The translations under genes and the position numbers were made by a program. A DNA stretch of 64,000 nt from NCBI GenBank assembly GCA_963797635.1, contig CAWCPZ010000010.1:496001-560000 (forward strand), read 5' to 3'. How positions within the stretch are numbered: the stretch's first letter is position 1; every line of letters begins with the position of its first letter. Shown piece by piece: positions 61,329 to 64,000 of the stretch. This DNA is from JAOUEA01 sp963797635 (GTDB lineage Bacteria > Actinomycetota > UBA4738 > HRBIN12). A model generated the notes under the pieces. That model was not told the DNA's origin. It made no database searches and was given only the letters and a program-made list of their open reading frames with translations.

Positions 61329-63008
61329 ATGGCAGGCACCGATCGTCTCCGCAGTCGAGACGTCACCGAAGGTCCCGAGCGCGCCCCTGCCCGCGCCATG
61401 CTCCGCGCCGTCGGGTTCTCGGAAGAGGACTTCGGCAAGCCGCAGATCGCGGTGGCCTCCAGCTGGAACGAGGTCACCCCCTGCAACTACCACCTGGACA
61501 AGCTCGCCGCGCTCGCGAAAGAAGGCGTGCGTCAGGGCGAGGCGGTGCCCGTCGAGTTCACCACGATCGCGGTCTCCGACGGCATCGCGATGGGCCATGA
61601 AGGCATGAAGGCCAGCCTGATGAGCCGCGACCTGATCGCCGATTCGGTCGAGCTGGTGATGCACGCGGAGCGGTTCGACGGGTTGGTGGGCATCGCGGGC
61701 TGCGACAAGTCCGAGCCCGGCATGTTGATGGCCATGGCCCGCATGAACCAGCACGCCGTGTACCTGTACGGCGGCACGATCCTTCCGGGCACCTACCAGG
61801 GCAAGGACATCACGATCCAGGATGTCTTCGAGGCCGTGGGGGCGCACGCGAAGGGCACGATCGACGATGCCGAACTCCACGCGGTCGAGCGCGCCGCCTG
61901 CCCCACGACGGGGTCGTGCGCGGGGATGTACACCGCCAACACGATGGCGGCCGTCGGCGAGGCGATCGGGATGTCCCTGCCCGGGAGCGCGTCGCCGCCC
62001 GCGGTCGACTACCGGCGCGAGGTGTTCGCGCGCGAGAGCGGGATCCGGGCCGCCCAGCTCGTGCTCGAAGGTGGCCCGCGTCCGCGCGACATCATGACCA
62101 AGGAGGCGTTCGAGAACGCCATCGCGGTCGTGATGGCGGTGGCCGGCTCCACCAACGCCGTGCTGCACCTGCTGGCGATCGCGCGGGAGGCGCACGTCGA
62201 CCTGCAGCTCGACGACTTCGACCGGATCGGACGCACCGTGCCCCACCTGGTCGACGTGCGACCTGCCGGCCGGTTCGTGATGAGCGACATCGACCGTGTG
62301 GGCGGCGTGCAGGTCGTCATCAAGGAACTGCTCGAGGCCGGTCACCTGCACGGCGACTGCATGACCGTCACCGGCAAGACCCTGGCCGAGAACGTGGCCG
62401 CGATGGACATCGCCGAACCTGACGGCGTGATCGTGCATCCGCCGTCGGATCCGATCCACCCGTGGGGCGGGCTCGCGATCCTGCGCGGCAACCTCGCGCC
62501 CGACGGCGCGGTGTTGAAGGCCGCGGGCGCCGAGGAGCTGGTGTTCGAGGGGACGGCGAGGCCGTTCGACTCCGAGAAGGAGGCGTTCGACGCCCTGACG
62601 TCCGGCGCGATCGTCGCCGGCGACGTCATGGTGATCCGCTACGAGGGACCGAAGGGCTCGCCCGGCATGCCGGAGATGCTCGCGGTGACCGCGGCCGTCG
62701 CCGGCGCCGGCCTGGGCAAGGAGGTGGCCCTGATCACCGACGGCCGCTTCAGCGGCGCCACGAAGGGGTTCAGCGTGGGCCACATCGCCCCCGAGGCGTT
62801 CGTGGGTGGGCCGATCGCGCTCGTGCACGAGGGCGACCGCATCCGGCTCGATGCCGACGGACGTTCGCTCGAACTGCTCGTCGACGAGGCCGAACTCGAC
62901 CGCCGCCGCGCGGACTGGAAGCAGCCCGAGTACCGCTACACCCAGGGGGCGCTCGCGAAGTACGCGCGCACGGTGGGCAGCGCCGATCACGGCGCGGTGA
63001 CCTGGTAA
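61329..63008 (+). CDS. ilvD: Dihydroxy-acid dehydratase
   Basis: 559 residues from ATG 61329 behind GAGGAGGCTCC. Iron-sulfur cysteines are Cys52 (EVTPCNYHL), one in VGIAGCDKSEPGML (about 124) and one in CPTTGSCAGMYTANTM (about 197). TDGRFSGATKGFSVGHIAPE is the second IlvD/Edd signature. It dehydrates dihydroxy-isovalerate and -methylvalerate in branched-chain amino acid synthesis; the length and motifs favour IlvD over Edd. It is not next to other ilv genes here. Confidence 0.94.
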   Translation: MAGTDRLRSRDVTEGPERAPARAMLRAVGFSEEDFGKPQIAVASSWNEVTPCNYHLDKLAALAKEGVRQGEAVPVEFTTIAVSDGIAMGHEGMKASLMSRDLIADSVELVMHAERFDGLVGIAGCDKSEPGMLMAMARMNQHAVYLYGGTILPGTYQGKDITIQDVFEAVGAHAKGTIDDAELHAVERAACPTTGSCAGMYTANTMAAVGEAIGMSLPGSASPPAVDYRREVFARESGIRAAQLVLEGGPRPRDIMTKEAFENAIAVVMAVAGSTNAVLHLLAIAREAHVDLQLDDFDRIGRTVPHLVDVRPAGRFVMSDIDRVGGVQVVIKELLEAGHLHGDCMTVTGKTLAENVAAMDIAEPDGVIVHPPSDPIHPWGGLAILRGNLAPDGAVLKAAGAEELVFEGTARPFDSEKEAFDALTSGAIVAGDVMVIRYEGPKGSPGMPEMLAVTAAVAGAGLGKEVALITDGRFSGATKGFSVGHIAPEAFVGGPIALVHEGDRIRLDADGRSLELLVDEAELDRRRADWKQPEYRYTQGALAKYARTVGSADHGAVTW

Positions 63009-63119
63009 CTCGCCAGGGGAGCCTGGTCCCAGAACGCCGTCTCTGTACCCCGAAACACCAGGGACCCGCCGCGCCCTGTTGTGTGTACCTTGACGGGTAC
63101 GTAACCGATAGGGTACATT
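63009..63119 (+). promoter_or_regulatory. Promoter TTGACG-N18-TACATT with GGTAC dyads before arsR
   Basis: TTGACG (63090-63095), 18-base spacer, TACATT (63114-63119), then 6 bases to the ATG at 63126: a complete leaderless promoter. GTACC and GGGTAC flank the -35 as an inverted repeat, and GGGTAC recurs at the -10, a plausible ArsR autoregulatory operator. The earlier part of the gap shows nothing notable. Confidence 0.6.
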
Positions 63120-63125
63120 CACCGA

Positions 63126-63455
63126 ATGGATGCGGTGATGCACGCGTTGTCGGATGCCAGTCGACGCACGGTGCTGGAAGCCCTCGGGCAGGGTGATGCC
63201 ACGGCGGGCCAGCTGGCGGCCTTGCTGCCCATCGCTCGCCCGGGCGTCTCTCGCCATCTGCGGGTGCTTCGCGAGGCCGGGTTGGTGGAGGTGCGCCGAG
63301 AGGCGCAACGGCGTGTCTACCGCCTGCGGCCTGAGCCGCTCGCCGAACTCGACGATTGGCTGGGGCGCTATCGATCGCTGTGGGACGCGCGCCTCGATGC
63401 GCTGCACACCGAGGTCGCCCGAGGGAAACGAGAGCGGAGGAGGAGCTCGACATGA
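63126..63455 (+). CDS. ArsR-family transcriptional regulator
   Basis: 109 residues from ATG 63126. MHALSDASRRTVLEALGQGD and LLPIARPGVSRHLRVLREAG form the winged helix-turn-helix; RREAQRRVYRLRPEPLAELD is the wing and following helix. There is no cysteine metal-sensor motif, so it belongs to the non-metal group that typically pairs with an SRPBCC protein. Its stop overlaps the next gene's start as ATGA. Confidence 0.92.
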   Translation: MDAVMHALSDASRRTVLEALGQGDATAGQLAALLPIARPGVSRHLRVLREAGLVEVRREAQRRVYRLRPEPLAELDDWLGRYRSLWDARLDALHTEVARGKRERRRSST

Positions 63456-63970
63456 TGTCCGAGAGAACGGGATCCATCCGCCCGATGGGTTCGCTGCGAA
63501 CCACGGAGGGCAAGGCCGTCGTGCGCATGGAAGATCGCTTCCGGACCGACGTCGACGACATGTGGTCGGCGATCACCGAGCCGGAGCGGTTGGCGCGTTG
63601 GATCGCGCAGGTGGACGGCGATCTCCGGCTGGGCGGCGTGTTCCGAGCGAGCTTCACCAGCGGGTGGGAGGGTCAAGGGCGGGTGGACCTGTGCGAACCC
63701 CCTCGGCGGCTGCTGCTCACCATGTCCCCGGACTCGGACGAGCAGACCGTCATCGAGGTCGAACTCGTTCCTGATGGTGCCATGACCGGTCTGGTGGTGG
63801 AGGAGCGTGGCCTCCCGCTGGGAGAGGCTGCCGTGCACGGTGCGGGATGGCAGGCCCATGTCGAGGATCTCGCCGCGCATCTCGCCGGCCGGCCGAGGGG
63901 CGACTGGCGGACGCGATGGAACGAGCTGACGCCGATGTACCGCGAGCAGGAACGCGAGCTCACGAGCTAA
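63452..63970 (+). CDS. SRPBCC/AHSA1-domain protein
   Basis: 172 residues from ATG 63452, overlapping the arsR stop; AGCGGAGGAGG lies upstream. VVRMEDRFRTDVDDMWSAIT and ERLARWIAQVDGDLRLGGVF are the opening of an AHSA1-like START-fold domain with a ligand cavity. WQAHVEDLAAHLAGRP is the usual C-terminal helix. The ArsR-SRPBCC pairing is common in actinobacteria, but the ligand is unknown. Confidence 0.88.
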   Translation: MMSERTGSIRPMGSLRTTEGKAVVRMEDRFRTDVDDMWSAITEPERLARWIAQVDGDLRLGGVFRASFTSGWEGQGRVDLCEPPRRLLLTMSPDSDEQTVIEVELVPDGAMTGLVVEERGLPLGEAAVHGAGWQAHVEDLAAHLAGRPRGDWRTRWNELTPMYREQERELTS

Positions 63971-64000
63971 CTCGGCTGGGGCCGCCCGAGGGCCGTGTGT

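Overview
The window is about 69% GC, densely coding, with many GTG starts, ATGA/GTGA gene overlaps and leaderless promoters. It looks like the chromosome of a high-GC actinobacterium. A deep lineage such as Acidimicrobiia or Nitriliruptoria would fit, but that placement is inference. No phage, insertion sequence, CRISPR array, rRNA or tRNA gene was recognised, and no stretch longer than 300 bases lacks a gene. About two dozen single-base frameshifts interrupt otherwise well-conserved genes. Almost all are +1 insertions, so I treat them as sequence errors and give the whole gene span.

The left third (1-23.4 kb) is a methylated-amine island. It starts with a glycine-betaine/proline-type ABC importer (proV, a fused double permease, proX), then an aldehyde dehydrogenase and a pirin. 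A rightward cluster follows at 6.7-15.7 kb: a dimethylglycine/sarcosine dehydrogenase-like flavoprotein, a corrinoid protein, a small conserved partner protein, a methyl-tetrahydrofolate:corrinoid methyltransferase, a [2Fe-2S] ASKHA corrinoid re-activator, a non-pyrrolysine MttB-family methyltransferase and a methylenetetrahydrofolate reductase. A leftward heterotetrameric sarcosine oxidase operon (soxB-yjbR-soxD-soxA-soxG) meets it head-on, and an IclR regulator is divergent from soxB. Read together: import of a quaternary amine (probably glycine betaine), corrinoid-dependent removal of the first methyl group onto tetrahydrofolate, its oxidation by the reductase, then flavoprotein demethylation to sarcosine and glycine. 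All steps deliver C1 units to folate.

The middle (23-47 kb) holds peptidase, amidase, homocysteine methyltransferase, serine hydrolase, acyl-CoA dehydrogenase and methylmalonate-semialdehyde dehydrogenase genes. A second, oxygen-dependent amine module lies at 33.9-38.5 kb: a Rieske oxygenase of the betaine-monooxygenase type, a second dimethylglycine-dehydrogenase-like protein and an arginase-fold protein, divergent from an Lrp/AsnC regulator. The window therefore encodes two apparent solutions, corrinoid and Rieske, to the same first demethylation. Next come a ribokinase/nucleoside hydrolase pair, a PotD-like lipoprotein, a TetR regulator, a PYROXD2-like FAD protein, an ADP-forming acyl-CoA synthetase and an ornithine-cyclodeaminase homologue.

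The right third (47-64 kb) carries lgt, a C45-type peptidase, a Tat-exported phospholipase C-like protein, a lipoprotein, another acyl-CoA dehydrogenase, an amidohydrolase, an EamA transporter, a second amidase, an ABC ATPase with a truncated permease, a stand-alone GcvT-like protein, a PuuB-like amine oxidase divergent from ilvD across a repeat-rich intergenic region, and an ArsR-SRPBCC pair.
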